Assembly: GCF_047496725.1 (NCBI RefSeq)
Contig: NC_132972.1
Coordinates: 5,820,001-5,884,000 of the forward strand
Direction of reading: 5' to 3'
Source of the DNA: Anoplolepis gracilipes
Taxonomy: Eukaryota > Arthropoda > Insecta > Hymenoptera > Formicidae
DNA length: 64,000 nt
Under the pieces are notes generated by a model, which saw only the letters and a program-made list of their open reading frames with translations, had not been told where the DNA came from and made no database searches. Both the position numbers and the translations under genes were made by a program. Below are positions 14,195-27,078 of the stretch, piece by piece. Numbering within the stretch: the stretch's first letter is position 1; the number at the start of each line of letters is the position of its first letter.

Positions 14195-14800
14195 ATATTT
14201 CTCAAAAACAAATAAGCTTTCACCGAAAAACGATTTTTATGCAAAAGTGTTGTAACTTAGAAAGGGAAATAGTGCCATTAATTTGATCTTATGCACGTAT
14301 CAAGATTATATGGAGAAGGAACATTGTTCTAAATTACTAATTTTTTATATAAATCAATTTTTCGCAATATCTACGTAAAAAGTTATGAGGGTATGATGGC
14401 CAAAAATTTAATAGTTGACTAGATATTTTATACTTTAATTTGACATAATTATACCTAATTTTGAATAAACTATGAAATATCCTACAAATTTCATTTTTCG
14501 ATTATCTTACCTCACTATTTTTATACACAAAATAATGAGAATAATCAATTAGTGTAAAGAAAACACATAGTTGTCTTAAGGAAAAATTATAAATTTGCAA
14601 TAACCAGTTACATATCTATCTTTAAGACAACTATGTGTTTTTATTACACCAATTGATTCATTTCATTATTCTGTGCATGAAAAAATATTGAGGCAAAGTA
14701 ATTATTTCATCTTATCACCTTGAAGTCACAAAACTTTTGCACAAAACATTTTGTGATAAAAGCTATTATTTTTGAAAAATATCAATACATCATTTAAAAT
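14195..14800. repeat. Fold-back element in intron 1 of the FBXO21-like locus
   Basis: The inner arms are almost perfect: AACACATAGTTGTCTTAA (14564-14581) against its complement TTAAGACAACTATGTGTT (14622-14639), extended by AATCAATTAGTGTAA against TTACACCAATTGATT. The outer arms also match (AAGCTTTCACCGAAAAACG near 14214 against the complement of 14735-14770). The left arm carries about 250 extra bases. Related text such as a GTTATGAGGGTATGATGGCC-like block recurs at 21.5-21.8 and 25.4-25.9 kb. Confidence 0.65.
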
Positions 14801-16484
14801 GGACCATCTTATGCATTATACTCTTTTTAAAACATTCATAATTCATAAATGATATATCTTGGAAAAATTATATTAAAACCATATTATTTCTTAAAATTTT
14901 ATAGTTTCTACAATTTTATAAAGCATTATATGCAATCAATGTTATGATGATTTGAAGATTGTAAAAATTAAATATTTTCCGGAAGGTATATTGTTATATT
15001 ACATTTTTAAACATTTTTAACGACATTCCACCTTTGCTTGTTTAGTTGTCATTGTTTTTGAAGGAGATTTTAGATTCATTACTATTGTTATACTGTTACT
15101 ATTTAATTAAAAACATTAATATAATTTCTCTATTAAATAATAAAATTGATATTATTTATAATACTTTTAAGTTATTAAAATTATTTATTCAAAATATTAA
15201 TATGTATTTAATTAAATATTTGTTTGTATGTTAGATATGTATATATGCCTGAAATTTATTGCTTATATTGTATCATTATTTGATATCATTTTTAATAACT
15301 TTTTTCTATTTTAATTATAGGTGTCCTTCTGCGAAAAAAAGTATAACAAAAAGAAACAGAAGAAAATTTTTAATGACTCTAAAATAGATTTTAAAAAAGA
15401 AATTATATCATGTCTAGAATATATAACTAAAATAAAACAACTACAGCATTTAATAATTATGATGTCCGAGGATAACTTATCAGATAGTGCAATAAAAATA
15501 TTGAAATCTGGACTGTATATCTCACTTGATTCTTATCTGTATACTATAGCTAAAAAGTCTACGCTTTATTATTTTGTTGTAGACGAGCTGAATAGAATAA
15601 TTTCTGCAAAACAATTATGGTAAAATTCTATAAATTAAACAAATATACTTTTATTATAAATTAAAGTTAATACAATTAATATTTAAATATTTTTTTAGGA
15701 CATCAAGTTGCAATTTGACAAGTATATATGACCTTAGTATATTTTTTCGACGTCTAAAAGAACATCGAGTATCGTACAAGCGAGAAAAATTTTTGAATTT
15801 GCCAAAAAAAAATGACTTTTTGAGCGGCTAATTACCATTGCGATACAATATTTTCAACCACGTGTGTCTTACTCGGCCATAAAGACATGGCTAGATAAAA
15901 TTGCGCAAGAAGTACTATCTCGCCTTAAAAATATATATCCAGCTCATTTAATTTTCTCATACCTGATGATAAATTTTTCATTTGAAGAGACAAGAAAATC
16001 AATGATAATTTCTGGAATGAAACAGAAGCAAAACAAATTATGAATGTACTTGAGGAATTTGTATTTCTTGATTTAAAAAACCATGAGTTACATAAACAAT
16101 TGAAATTTGATATAAAAGACAAATATATAGATTTTGTAAGTTATTTATTTAAATTACGTTAAATTATAATTATATAATAGTTGGTTATGCGCGAGTATAA
16201 TTATGTTTTATATATTTTATAAATATTTAATATAAATTTTCTAATGAAATCTATGACATAGATCACAGAATGTTTTGATAAGTGGTTATTATTACCTATT
16301 ATATATGACAGCGTAGCCAGAAAACTCGGCATCGCTGCGTTCTGCGGGAAAAATGGTGTAACGATATTGTAATTGTATGGAAACCGAAATAGTAAGTACT
16401 TATATAATTTTAGTTTTAGAATCTTTTTAATATACATTAAATTAAATATACACATAAATATGTACGCATATATACATATATACG

Positions 16485-16660
16485 TTCATACATACATACG
16501 TACATACATACGTACATATATACGTACATACATACGTACATACATACGTACATACATACGTACATACATACGTACATACATACGTACATACATACGTACA
16601 TACATACGTACATACATACGTACATACATACGTACATACATACGTACATACATATATACG
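16485..16660. repeat. 12-bp minisatellite, unit TACATACATACG
   Basis: About fourteen head-to-tail copies of a 12-base unit built from TACA and TACG tetramers, with slight variants at the left edge. It sits in intron 4 of the FBXO21-like locus. The long open frames across it in several frames are simply repeat translations. Confidence 0.95.
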
Positions 16661-17301
16661 TAACATACAAAACAAAAATAATCAAAATGCATAGACGCTG
16701 AAAAATAATCAAAATTCTTTCTATTAATAAAAAATCAGAGGTATCTTGAAATTTTTAAATGAAACAATATCATAATATTTCTTTTATAAAAATCGATTTT
16801 TTAAAATTATATTTTACACATAAACACTTTTATGTATTTAAATAAACTAAAAAAATAATTAATAGAATAACAGAATTTTTATTCATATTATTATGTAAAT
16901 TACATATACACTTTTATCTTAATAGATTTTAAATATAAAATGTATTTATTTATATGAGCTTAAAAATTTCATACAAATGTATGTACATGTATATGTGTGT
17001 ATTAAAAGAATTATACTTTTAGGTTATTATAATTATAATTATAATTATAATTATAACTATAATTTTAGGTTTCTGATGTTATGTTGCGTTTGTATAAGAT
17101 GTGATTATCAGTGCGGTTCTATTTGTTATTTTTCAAAAAGATTAGTATTAGCACAAATATTTTAATAAAGTTATATTTTTTGAATTATATTTTATTTATA
17201 AAAATTTTTAATTTAATTAAATTATTTATTAATTTAGATAACTCTACATAAATCGTACTCTAAATACATACAAAATAACAAAGTAATTTTGATAAATATT
17301 C

Positions 17302-18224
17302 ACATAAGGTCAGCCTCTTCAGAACTTAATGACCTTGACATATATTGTGAAGGTCATCACCCCCAGTAACATTCAAAAGGTTTTAGCCGTCGCTCGTTGT
17401 TTGTTAAAAAGTTATGAACAGAAAAAATCTTATAAAATATATATAATTTTTGAACACTACTTCATATATAATATTGTAATAAATATTTCACTACATACTG
17501 AAGTAAATATTATTAACTCTTTTAAAGAACAATAAGTTTAATCTTGTTAAAATGTCTCGGACAGTATTATTTTAGGTAAATATCTAGAAAAAGTCACACC
17601 TCGCCGATGATGTTGATCTTGATATATATATTATAGAGAGGAAAGTACTGATCAACTTTTCCTAATAATTTAATTGGCGGTCTCGTTTAGTTTCTAAAAT
17701 ATGCGACTTTGAAATATTATAATTTTTCTACATACATGTGCAATAGTACTAATAATTTTCATTTTTATTTGCATGGAATAATATAAATATGAGCGAAGGA
17801 ATATTTTCATAACATTCACACACACACACACACACAGAGGGGTGCAAGGAGGGCTTCGGTCCTCCCCCTCCCGCACCCACCCCGTCCACCTCGCTTCGCA
17901 TGTACGTTGCAAGACAAAGCAAAGTTCACATGGGTTTGCAACTTTCCACGCGAAGCGAGGTGGACGGGGCGGGTGCAGGAGAGGGGGCCGAAGGCCCCCC
18001 ATATGTGTGTGTGTGTGTGTGCGTGTGCGTGTGTGTTATGAAAATATTTAAAATATATATCAAGATAAAGTAACAAATACAATAATTATGGCATTCCGAA
18101 ATGAAACATTTTTTGTTTATAACTTTCTAACAAACAACGAGCGATGGCTAAAACCCTTTGAACGTTATTCAGGACAGTGACCTTGACAACATAAGTCAAG
18201 GTCATTGAAAGAGCTGACCTTATG
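17302..18224. mobile_element. TIR element carrying a nested hairpin element
   Basis: The left arm (17302-17412) has ACATAAGGTCAGC, AATGACCTTGACATA, TTTTAGCC and CGCTCGTTGTTTGTTA. The reverse complement of the right arm (18110-18224) has ACATAAGGTCAGC, AATGACCTTGACTTA, TTTTAGCC and CGCTCGTTGTTTGTTA, in the same order. It lies in intron 4 of the FBXO21-like locus. No transposase frame is visible, so it is non-autonomous. Confidence 0.8.
17800..18047. repeat. GC-rich long hairpin flanked by (CA)n/(GT)n, nested in the TIR element
   Basis: The outer stem is ATATTTTCATAAC (17801) against GTTATGAAAATAT (18035-18047). Next come (CA)n at 17817-17836 and (GT)n at 18004-18036, which are mutually complementary, then GC-rich arms (CCCGTCCACCTCGCTTCGC at about 17881 against GCGAAGCGAGGTGGACGGG) and an inner TTGCAA pair. 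The loop is about 23 bases. In a window this AT-rich, the GC-rich core marks it as foreign to its surroundings. Confidence 0.85.
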
Positions 18225-19897
18225 TAAATATTTACCGTAATTTTATCCGTAGAATGACAAATAATTTATTTCTTAAAAATTGTATAATTTTTTAAAAGAT
18301 AAAAATAAAAAAAAGAGTTACTTAAACTCTTTTTTTTATTTTTTACTGAAAAAGATCTTTTACCGTCATATCTGATAATTTTAAAAATACAATTTATTAG
18401 TTGAAACAAATTTATTTGCATTATTTTTAATCAATTTATCGCTAGTGCTATAGAAATCGTTGCTATTAATTACGATAAATACTCATTATGTATATTATAT
18501 GTATGTGTACATGATATATAAGTATATGTATGTATACATGACATACAAACGTATATATGTGTGTGTATATACATGTACATACACATACATAAGTATAATT
18601 ATGTGCTTATGTATATATACATGTGGATATATTTTTTTATTATTTTCAGTGATACAGAAGATTTAGATGTTAGTGAATATTTTTATTTGGGCGACGACTC
18701 ATCTCAAAATTACTTTTTAAACATTATTAGAGGGAGATATAATAATAATCCTTTTTTATTTACTTCTACAGCTGTTGGCACATTTTATTAATTTTGGTAT
18801 TTTTATTAATTTTGGCATAAGTTGATAAAAATAACAATCAAGTTTAAATCTTAATCTGAATGATTTGTTAAATTCATGAATTAATATATTTTATATTTTA
18901 TAAGCAATAAATATAAGTAATAAACTTTTTTTATTTTCTTATTTATAATCGAAATTGTGTTAACTGTCTGTTTTTTTAGATGATAAGGTGGATATTAACA
19001 AATAATAAGCTACCAAAAATAAATACTACAAGTTATAAGTGGGAGTTATGGAGTCTGACTACATTATTATGTAAAGAATATAGTTATTTTTACATGAAGC
19101 CAATGACGGTAACTTATTACACATTGTATACTATTTATAATACATCAAAAATTATACTAACTATAATTAGAATTATTTATCATATAAATTAGAATATAGT
19201 TTGCTTTTAAAAATCGCTTGACAACATATCGATTAAATTCTGCTATTACATTTTTCACACATGTACAGGTTAAATTTGATATGTTAAAAGAAAGACAACT
19301 AAAAATAAGAACTCACGAAGTCAAATATGCAATTGGTATGATTGTACAACATTCAGCGAAATATTATTTTAACAGTATCGAACTTTCTCCGATTAAAAGA
19401 AATAATAATCACATTGGCGTGATAATTGGTTGGCATTTTAAATGTAAATCTTCGTCCATAAAAAGTTCATTGCACTGTAGTCTCACATTGGACCAGCAAC
19501 CCTGGTGATTTGCACATCTTTAACCATAAAGATGGATTAAATGAAATCTATAATCAACCACATTATTTAATTCTCATCGAAGGAGCTAAAATGTGTTATG
19601 TGCCACAACGTACGAATATTCATAGAATTCTTATAAATTATATATCTTTTATGATCTTTTTCATTTGTATGATATAAAATATATATCTTTCCTTTTATTT
19701 TAGGTATTATTTCGCGCTGTCCACCAAAATGGATCGATAATGTAGAGATAGAACGATACTTTTGTAGATTCGAAAGCACTCATTATGTACCAAATGAATG
19801 GTTGGCAAAAATTTATCCAAAGGATAATGCCGCTGTTCTTGAATCACAGTTAGTCCCGAATAGAGTTTCCAAGAGAGTTAATTTTACTAAAATATAA

Positions 19898-22800
19898 AAT
19901 TTGTAGTAAAATATTAAAATTATGCACAGATATTTTTTTAACATTTTTTTAAATATTTTTATTAAGATATTATGATACGCTTAGAGATCGCAAGAATTAA
20001 AGTACACTAAAGACAATGTATTATGAAGAATAAAATATTCTTTGTTTCTCAAAAGTTTTCAGTTTCAATATAAAGTAGATGCATTTGAAAATATAACCAT
20101 CGTATAAATGTAAATTCGTCCATTGTATAAATGTTAAACAAGTTTTGGCAGTTTGTATAACTATTTGGAATAATTAAATGTTACTATAAACATTAAGTAT
20201 AAGTCTTCTTTTTAATTTTTTTAAAAATCATATATATTTTATGTACCATATTTTGAGCCGCAAAAATTGAATTTCGAAAAGATTGTGACTTTTATTTTGC
20301 TTTTTTATGTAATTATATTAGAATGATTATTATTATCATATATTTTTGTAAAATTCCATTTTATACACCTTAGCCACTACACTAGACTATATCAAAATAT
20401 TTTTCAAAAACATGTTACATATTATTCTGTATATATTCTCTATATAAAATGATTTAAAAATACTTGTACAAATTTTGAAGGTGATAGGGTGTTTGCACAC
20501 CTAATAAGAAAAAGATGTTATATGCACATATCCCCAGAAATGTATGGTTTATGAATTATAATCGAAAGATGTTGACAATTTATTATTATATAATACATAT
20601 ATGAATATTATTTTATTATGAATATTTTATTATGAATATTGATTATTATTGATTTATATTTAAGAGACACCTACGTATAGTAGATGTCTGCAAAACGCTT
20701 CCTGGAGTATATGCTGAGTGCTATATACGGCGCGCGCTCATACGCTGAGCGTTTTTAATTAATATTTTAATAATTATTGCGCAAATCGCAAAATAGTATA
20801 GAGGACTTTTATGTTCAGTTTGACCTGTTCTATCTGCCCTAGAAGGGTGGGGCGGTAATTACCAGACACCCTATATATGTTTAGAATATTGTGATATAAA
20901 TATTATTATTAATATATGCATATTAATTACATATTTTTTATGTATTTTGAAATAAGAAACTGAAACTTTTTGAAAAATTTGCATTTTTATATAAGAAAGT
21001 TTGCAAATAAAGTAGTATTTATACATAAACATACAATGTTACTATAAATTCTAAAGCATAATATAATTTGTATCCTACAACGAAACAATGCCTTTTTTCA
21101 ATTTTTTTACTCTAATGTTGCACATTTACATATATATTGCACAATTACATATATATATATATATATATAATACCTATATATAAGAGATTTTATTTGTGTT
21201 CCAATTTTGATGATGCAATATTTAAGTATATATTATTATGATTGTTGTTTTGGCATTTTTATAAATGTTTATTAAATGATAAAAGTATCTCCGATTGTCT
21301 TTAATTCATATACATGTAAAGCTGCTAAATATTTTGTGTTAGAAAATATTAATTTTCCTACTCCTTATATATATATATATATATGTTTAAAAATGACAAC
21401 TAATTAGTTTCAGTTATTTTTCATGGGACACCCTGTATATATAATATTAGAAACTAAATATTTCTATACAAATATTTATATAGGGTTCTATTTTAATTCT
21501 TCTCTTCAAAAAATAACTTATTAATTTTTGATTGTAGGAAAGAATGCTTTACAAAAAAATTGGTTAGTTAAAAAGGGAACATAAGATGGTGTCATTGATT
21601 TAAATTTGTACGTGTCAAACTCAACCTTTGAGATCAATCTTTGTTTTTCTTTAATATAATTATACTTTAATGTTTTTATATATATAAATCAATCCTTCAT
21701 ATAATATTCTGTGTAATATATTAAAATATAAATTTAATTATAAAAGTTAGCCAAAAATTCGATAGTTCATGAGATATTTCATAATTTATGTTATATAATT
21801 TATAAAATCAATTTCGATCGTTGTGTATGGTAAATAATATAGAGGGTGTTCTAAAAAGTACCAAATGTTCTCTTAATGGCAGATTCTATCGAATATTTCA
21901 AAATAAAAAGTTTAATATAAAAATGTCGAGACTACCTATATAGTTTTCTCATATTATATACTTGTATAATTTATTTTATATTTCTTTCTTTATACATATC
22001 TTTTACATATTTTCGAAAATTTTAATTAAAAAGTTGTAAAATATTTTATATCTTGAATTATAATATTACTCTAAATAATTATAGTGACTTTTGGAAGCCT
22101 TTCTGAAATATATGATTTTACTGAAGATGACGCATTTAATTAACTTATTTATGCATTTCATCAGAGTAAGATTCAGAAAGTTTAGATTTAAATTACAATA
22201 TATCAGAATAAATCAAAATTATCGAATACCATTTCAAATGAAGATCTTACGAAAGCAGTGTGTATCTTCCGAGAAAAGTGAAGTCTAACAATGACAGAAA
22301 TCGTAAAATCTTTTATTAAAAACAAAATAAATAAAATTAATAAATAGAATTAAATGAAATAAAAGTGCACTAATTTAACCTGTCATTCATGGATTCTTTT
22401 TCTCTTTAATATTCCGCAAATTTTACAGTTTAAAAGATTTATTAATTATTAACTAAGATCTTAGCTTAATTTTACAATAAACATTAATATTAATTTAAAT
22501 TTTTTTTAAATTTTCTTTAATTACCCCTTTTAAATCTTTTTCTTAATAAACATTAAAAATAATTCTTCTTCTCTTCTCTTATGTAACGTGCGATCACGTC
22601 TCATGATGCGATGTAACATATACGAAAAGCGTTATTTCATGCAGGGAAATTAACCAGCAAAATTTCTTATCAACGCGAGGACTTATTAAAATGTTAATTA
22701 AAGAATAAATATTGAAATTGAAATATTAAGAGATATATTATTAAACTGCAATGTCGAATTGCTTGCATTTGATCCATTGGACATTCCATTTAATCAAAAA

Positions 22801-23491
22801 TTTCCGTTTATTTTTAAGCGTTTAAAAATTTATTATTGCTCTTTTTATGCGTTTTATGAAAATATATTTGTTAAAGAATTTTATTTTGCATTCATCAAAA
22901 GTATTTATTTGAGTATTTGATTTAAATACTCAAATAAAGTTTGTTCAAATCTTTATTTTTATTAATAAATATTCTATAACCATTTATGGATTTTTTGAAA
23001 ATTTTTTTAAATGTACATATTTTATGTATCACAGAAACTGAATTTGTTTGAAAAAAATGTTGGCTTTTGTCTTGTTTGTTTTTTATATAATCGTAATTCA
23101 ATATAGTAATTATGCAAACGTATAATTGCCCAAAATTTTTTAAAAAAGAAAACAATTTCTTATAAACACTAGCAAACAGCGCGTGTTTTTTATATAGGTT
23201 TAATTTTTTCAATTTATTAAATAAATAAAGAAAGAAAAATCTATATATTTTATCTATATATCTGTATAAATCTATATATATCTATATAAAATTATTTTAC
23301 TTTATTTTAATTACTTTGTTTATTTTATATATGTAATTACATATGTAATATTTTTCTTATTTTTCTATAATTCTAATAGAAAAAAAAATACAAAAAATAT
23401 GTTGTACAATAAAAAATAATTCAAAGAAAGAAATATATAAAACATACATATAAACGATAAATTGTAGAGTACAATTGTATTGATCGTTACT
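19898..23491. other. AT-rich intergenic DNA with degenerate repeats
   Basis: No gene is recognised. AGGGTGT-like ends occur at 20487, 20866 (complement), 21428 (complement) and 21843, suggesting fragments of small TIR elements. (AT)n runs lie at 21149-21170 and 21368-21382. A segment around 21540-21800 is related to repeats at 14.2-14.5 and 25.4-25.9 kb. The open frames at 22091-22288 and 22922-23212 have no recognisable product. Confidence 0.45.
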
Positions 23492-23657
23492 TTATGCTTC
23501 ACTTGTGTTATATGTTTCTTTCATTTTTGGCTCTGCAACCTTATCCTGTAGATCTCCAACTTGAATGAGAATTACGAGATACGTGGCAACTGTACCAATA
23601 ACCTGAAAAAAAAATAAAAGATATATGATAATTTTTATTTTATTTTTGAAGACTTTT

Positions 23658-23718
<61 letters not shown>

Positions 23719-26700
23719 ATAATAGAGAAGTTTCTGAATTAGATTATATTTTAATCCGTTTGACACACGTTATCACGTTACATGCAAAACTTTTGTAATT
23801 CTTCATAATTAATTATTTTAATTACCTTAATTACTTTAATTACCTTAATTACAGATACATAAATTATAAGATTCAGATTAAAGTACAGAATAATAAAGTA
23901 GATAAAAACTAAAACCTATGAAAAAAGATATTAGAATGCAAATATGCCGACAGCTTACACGATTACATATAAGGATCTAATATACATATATTCTACAATA
24001 AATCTTTAACTATCATTTTTTTGAATATTTTATATTTAGATATAAATTAATAACTTACTCCATGAATAAATGAATCCTCCAGAGTGAAAAATCCACACGC
24101 CGTAAAGATCAATGGATTTTGTATCAGTTGCAACGTGAAGTCTCGTATCTAAGAAAAAAATCATTTAAATATTGATTTCTGTTTTATTTTTTGTTATATT
24201 TCATTAACATAAGGTAATAAGGAACTTGCCTCCGCGCGAAACTCTTTGCTGATAGATGGCTCGTGCAGTTCGCAGATTATGTCACCTGTATTCGCGGCCT
24301 GTGGAATTTTTTTTAGACTCAAAGAATTTAAGATAATATTCTCCAATTATAAAAAAAAATGAAAATATATGAAGATTAGTTTTAAATTCTGAAAAGCTTT
24401 TTCTCAATGCTTACCTCAATACTCGTCAAAGTGCACATATGATTTATTATGAAAACCTTCGACACGTAGAACAGAATCCAGCCAATGGTCGACATCATCT
24501 CTGTGTTATCTCTATTCGTCAGATCGTCAGAAGTCCAAAAAATCTTATAAGCGTAGTTCAAAAGACAAGTGATGAACACAAACGACATCGTCATAGAGGA
24601 GAGAATCTGCATGCCGTATGCTTCGTTCATATTTCTAGTAGCCTTGATTAATTCCAAATGAACTTGTCTTCATTCAAAATATAAAAAAGATAAAATTGTC
24701 AATTAGCGCCAATCAAATAAAAAAAAAATACATCACGGTATTTTAAAATCACTACGCTGGAAAAACAAAGGTGCTATGTGATCATAAACTGAAAAGCAGA
24801 GGGAATTTATTAGAATAATAATTTTGTACACACAAATGCCACGTGTATTTTTCAGTGTGTAAAACCGCGTAAAGCTTTTACTCAAACGTACATTGCATTG
24901 GAGTAAAGATCTTACTTGACAGCCTTTATTGTGTTGATGTTGTCCTCGAACCTATGATCCTGTTGCGTTCCGGATGTGAAGGTTTCATTCCACTCGTCCA
25001 ACATTTTCAGTAGTCTTTTGTGTTGTGGCCAATCGAGGGTAGTGGTTAACATGCGTTGCAACAAACTGTTTAGCTGCTCGAATCGGAGCTTTGCGTACCT
25101 TTAATTAATTTTTATTAATTATGACATAATTATAGTAAAGTAAAATATAAGAGACAAAGTATCAGTTACTGAATACATATTTTTCAATAGTTAATTTGTT
25201 TATTTATTTCATTAAAAAATGTCATAAATTTTAGTAAGTTTACGATTTAGAGCTATTCAATTATAATATACATATTTGCACTATAAATAATCTAAAATTA
25301 TTAGAAAAATTTTTATATTTAAATATTTATATTTTCAGAGAGTATAGAAATTTTCTGAAAAAAATATCTTTCAAAAATATTGAGGATATCCATAAAAAGT
25401 CCTTCAAATATATAAGGTGACCAATTTTAATTTAGACACTCTGTAATATCTTGGAAAATATAAAAAAATGTTCAAACAAAAATTGCTCGAAGGAGAGAAA
25501 AAGATAGATACATTAATTTGATTTTGGATGTATATACCAAAGTCATATGAAGATTAATCTTGTTTTTTTAAGCGAAACTTGATATTTTCATATAAATCGA
25601 CTCCTAATATTCTACGCGAAAAGTTATAAGAGTATGATGACCAAAAATTGAATATTTTAAGAGATATTTTTACTTTAATTCAATACATTTTATGCATAAA
25701 ATAATAAAAAGAATTAATTGATATAAATAAAACACCTTGTCTTCAAGAAAAAAATATGAGTTTGCACCAAGCAGTTACGAGCACTATCAAAGTATAATCG
25801 AAAAATGAACACGAGATATTTCATTCAAATTATTTTTTTTATTAATCTATTTAAAAAAACAAAGCTGACCTCTACCTTGACATGTATACTCAAAATCATA
25901 TTTATATCTCTATCTGTTTAAATTTTGTTTGAAACATTATTTTCTAAAATTCCTTAATTTCCATATATTCGACTATATTAATTAAAATACAACATCCTGC
26001 ATATTTAAATGTAAGAGAGATTAGGAGATAATTAATCTTTATTTATAAGATTAGTATGATACACTATTAGATTACTTTTTATATGGTTGTAATTAATAAA
26101 GCTTTTCATTATCTTATTTATGTATATAAGAAGATTATCGTACCTAACCCAGTGTAAAAACGATATATCGCTCACGTAGAGTAAGATCATAGGATAGTTT
26201 ATGGTAAATACAAAAATTATTTTAATATACAGAGGTGTATCTGTTTCGAATTGTCCATTGTGATTGATTATAATGAATACAATAAACATCAGCATAACAA
26301 ATCCAAGCTCGTAAAGTTGATTCAAATATAACTTCCGATATTTCTTCTCTAATCCCATTTGCTCCATTGTCTTCTCGCACATCATGATACGCATCATTGC
26401 CACTTCCATGTGCTATAAAAATAAAAAAAGCAAGGTACTAATCGATGTTGATAATAATGATAGCGTATTTCTTCGAAAATAGAAAAATTATAAACACGAG
26501 ACAGTCTATTAGATTTAAGAGTTTATTTCTAATTTTTAGGATTAAATGAAAAGAAGTGTTTTGGATTTAAATGTTTATAATATATATTAAAATTAATTTT
26601 GTTAGATTTTTAAAATTCTGTTTTTCTTTTTCAAAATTTTACTTTTGTTTCATGATCATCTTTTAAAATTACCTTTCTATTCAACCAACTGTTAATAACA

Positions 26701-26963
26701 AGAAATAACGCGGAACAGATGTTAGAGTAGAACATCGCTTTGAATGTCCAAAGGCCGAACTCATTCGCTATCGTCGAGTAATACGTACACAGATATTCCT
26801 TTGTAAACTTTATTAGAACGCAATACATCACTAAACAGACCAACGAGTATGCCATGTTCAAAATCTTTCCAAGCTTGCTAGAAGTCCAATTTCCTATTCC
26901 AAGGATAAAGTTCACCACGAGCAACGGCATGATCGTCTCGTGCATAGTTTTCGGCTGGAACAT
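23492..26963 (-). CDS. Gustatory receptor Gr-A, seven exons, complete
   Basis: A seven-transmembrane chemoreceptor of the insect GR family, a ligand-gated cation channel of chemosensory dendrites with a cytosolic N-terminus. Exons (minus): 26963-26673, 26412-26144, 25098-24916, 24667-24415, 24298-24230, 24148-24059 and 23602-23492. They total 1266 bp, 421 residues, all in frame. The start is ATG (MFQPKTMHETIMPLL). Diagnostic features are the penultimate exon, ending FTACGFFTLEDSFIHG, and the last exon with the GR signature TY-x5-Q (GTVATYLVILIQ) in TM7. The intron after exon 5 uses a GC-AG donor (GCGGAG|gcaagt); the others are GT-AG. Exon 5 is 69 bp, as in Gr-B, C and D, and intron phases (0,2,2,0,0,0) are identical, so all four share ancestry. 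The sequence resembles ant receptors annotated as Gr28b/Gr43a/32a-like; I cannot fix the subfamily or ligand. Confidence 0.88.
23663..23716. repeat. (CT)n microsatellite in the last intron of Gr-A
   Basis: A run of CT dinucleotides about 54 bases long between exons 6 and 7 of Gr-A. Confidence 0.95.
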
Positions 26964-27043
26964 CTTCAATGATGGTAATATTTGTCGAATAAACTCGAGC
27001 AAATAGCACTTTTTGTCGACTGTAAGCGTACACACACACACAT

Positions 27044-27078
<35 letters not shown>

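Larger units (their letters stand above)
13215..19897 (+). pseudogene. F-box only protein 21-like locus, frame broken several times
   Basis: FBXO21 proteins are substrate adaptors of SCF ubiquitin ligases: an N-terminal F-box, a transglutaminase-like middle and a C-terminal YccV-like (HspQ/hemimethylated-DNA-binding) domain. Exons by homology and splice sites: 13215-13372 (F-box, LPEEVITIILKNK), 15321-15619, 15699-16135, 16262-16391, 18650-about 18773 (donor weak), 18980-19108, 19269-19609 (YccV: KYAIGMIVQHS, HIGVIIGW) and 19704-19897 (THYVPNEWLAKIYP, stop TAA). Most GT/AG sites persist. Breaks: exon 2 is out of frame from the A7 run at 15334-15340; exon 3 shifts near 15817-15821 and near 15957, and has TGA at 15983-15985; exon 4 shifts near 16350-16370; exon 7 reaches TGA at 19506-19508 while the family sequence continues one frame on. 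Neighbouring genes read cleanly, so I favour a young pseudogene over assembly error. If the breaks are errors, it is a functional FBXO21-like gene. Confidence 0.8.

Noticed and set aside
16485..16660. Possible CRISPR array because of regular repeats
   Set aside because: There are no spacers, the unit is 12 bp head to tail, and the host is a eukaryote.
16373..16712. Long open frames made of RTYI or CMYV repeats on both strands
   Set aside because: They are translations of the TACATACATACG minisatellite; all frames stay open because the unit is a multiple of three without stops.
17060..17165. An extra FBXO21-like exon after the ATTATA repeat
   Set aside because: A good-looking acceptor precedes it, but joining it to exon 4 makes TAG at once, and exon 4 joins the exon at 18650 in frame with the family sequence.
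17694..18082. Proline/arginine-rich open frames of about 70-100 codons
   Set aside because: They lie in the arms of the GC-rich hairpin and its CA/GT microsatellites; the same text appears in both orientations.
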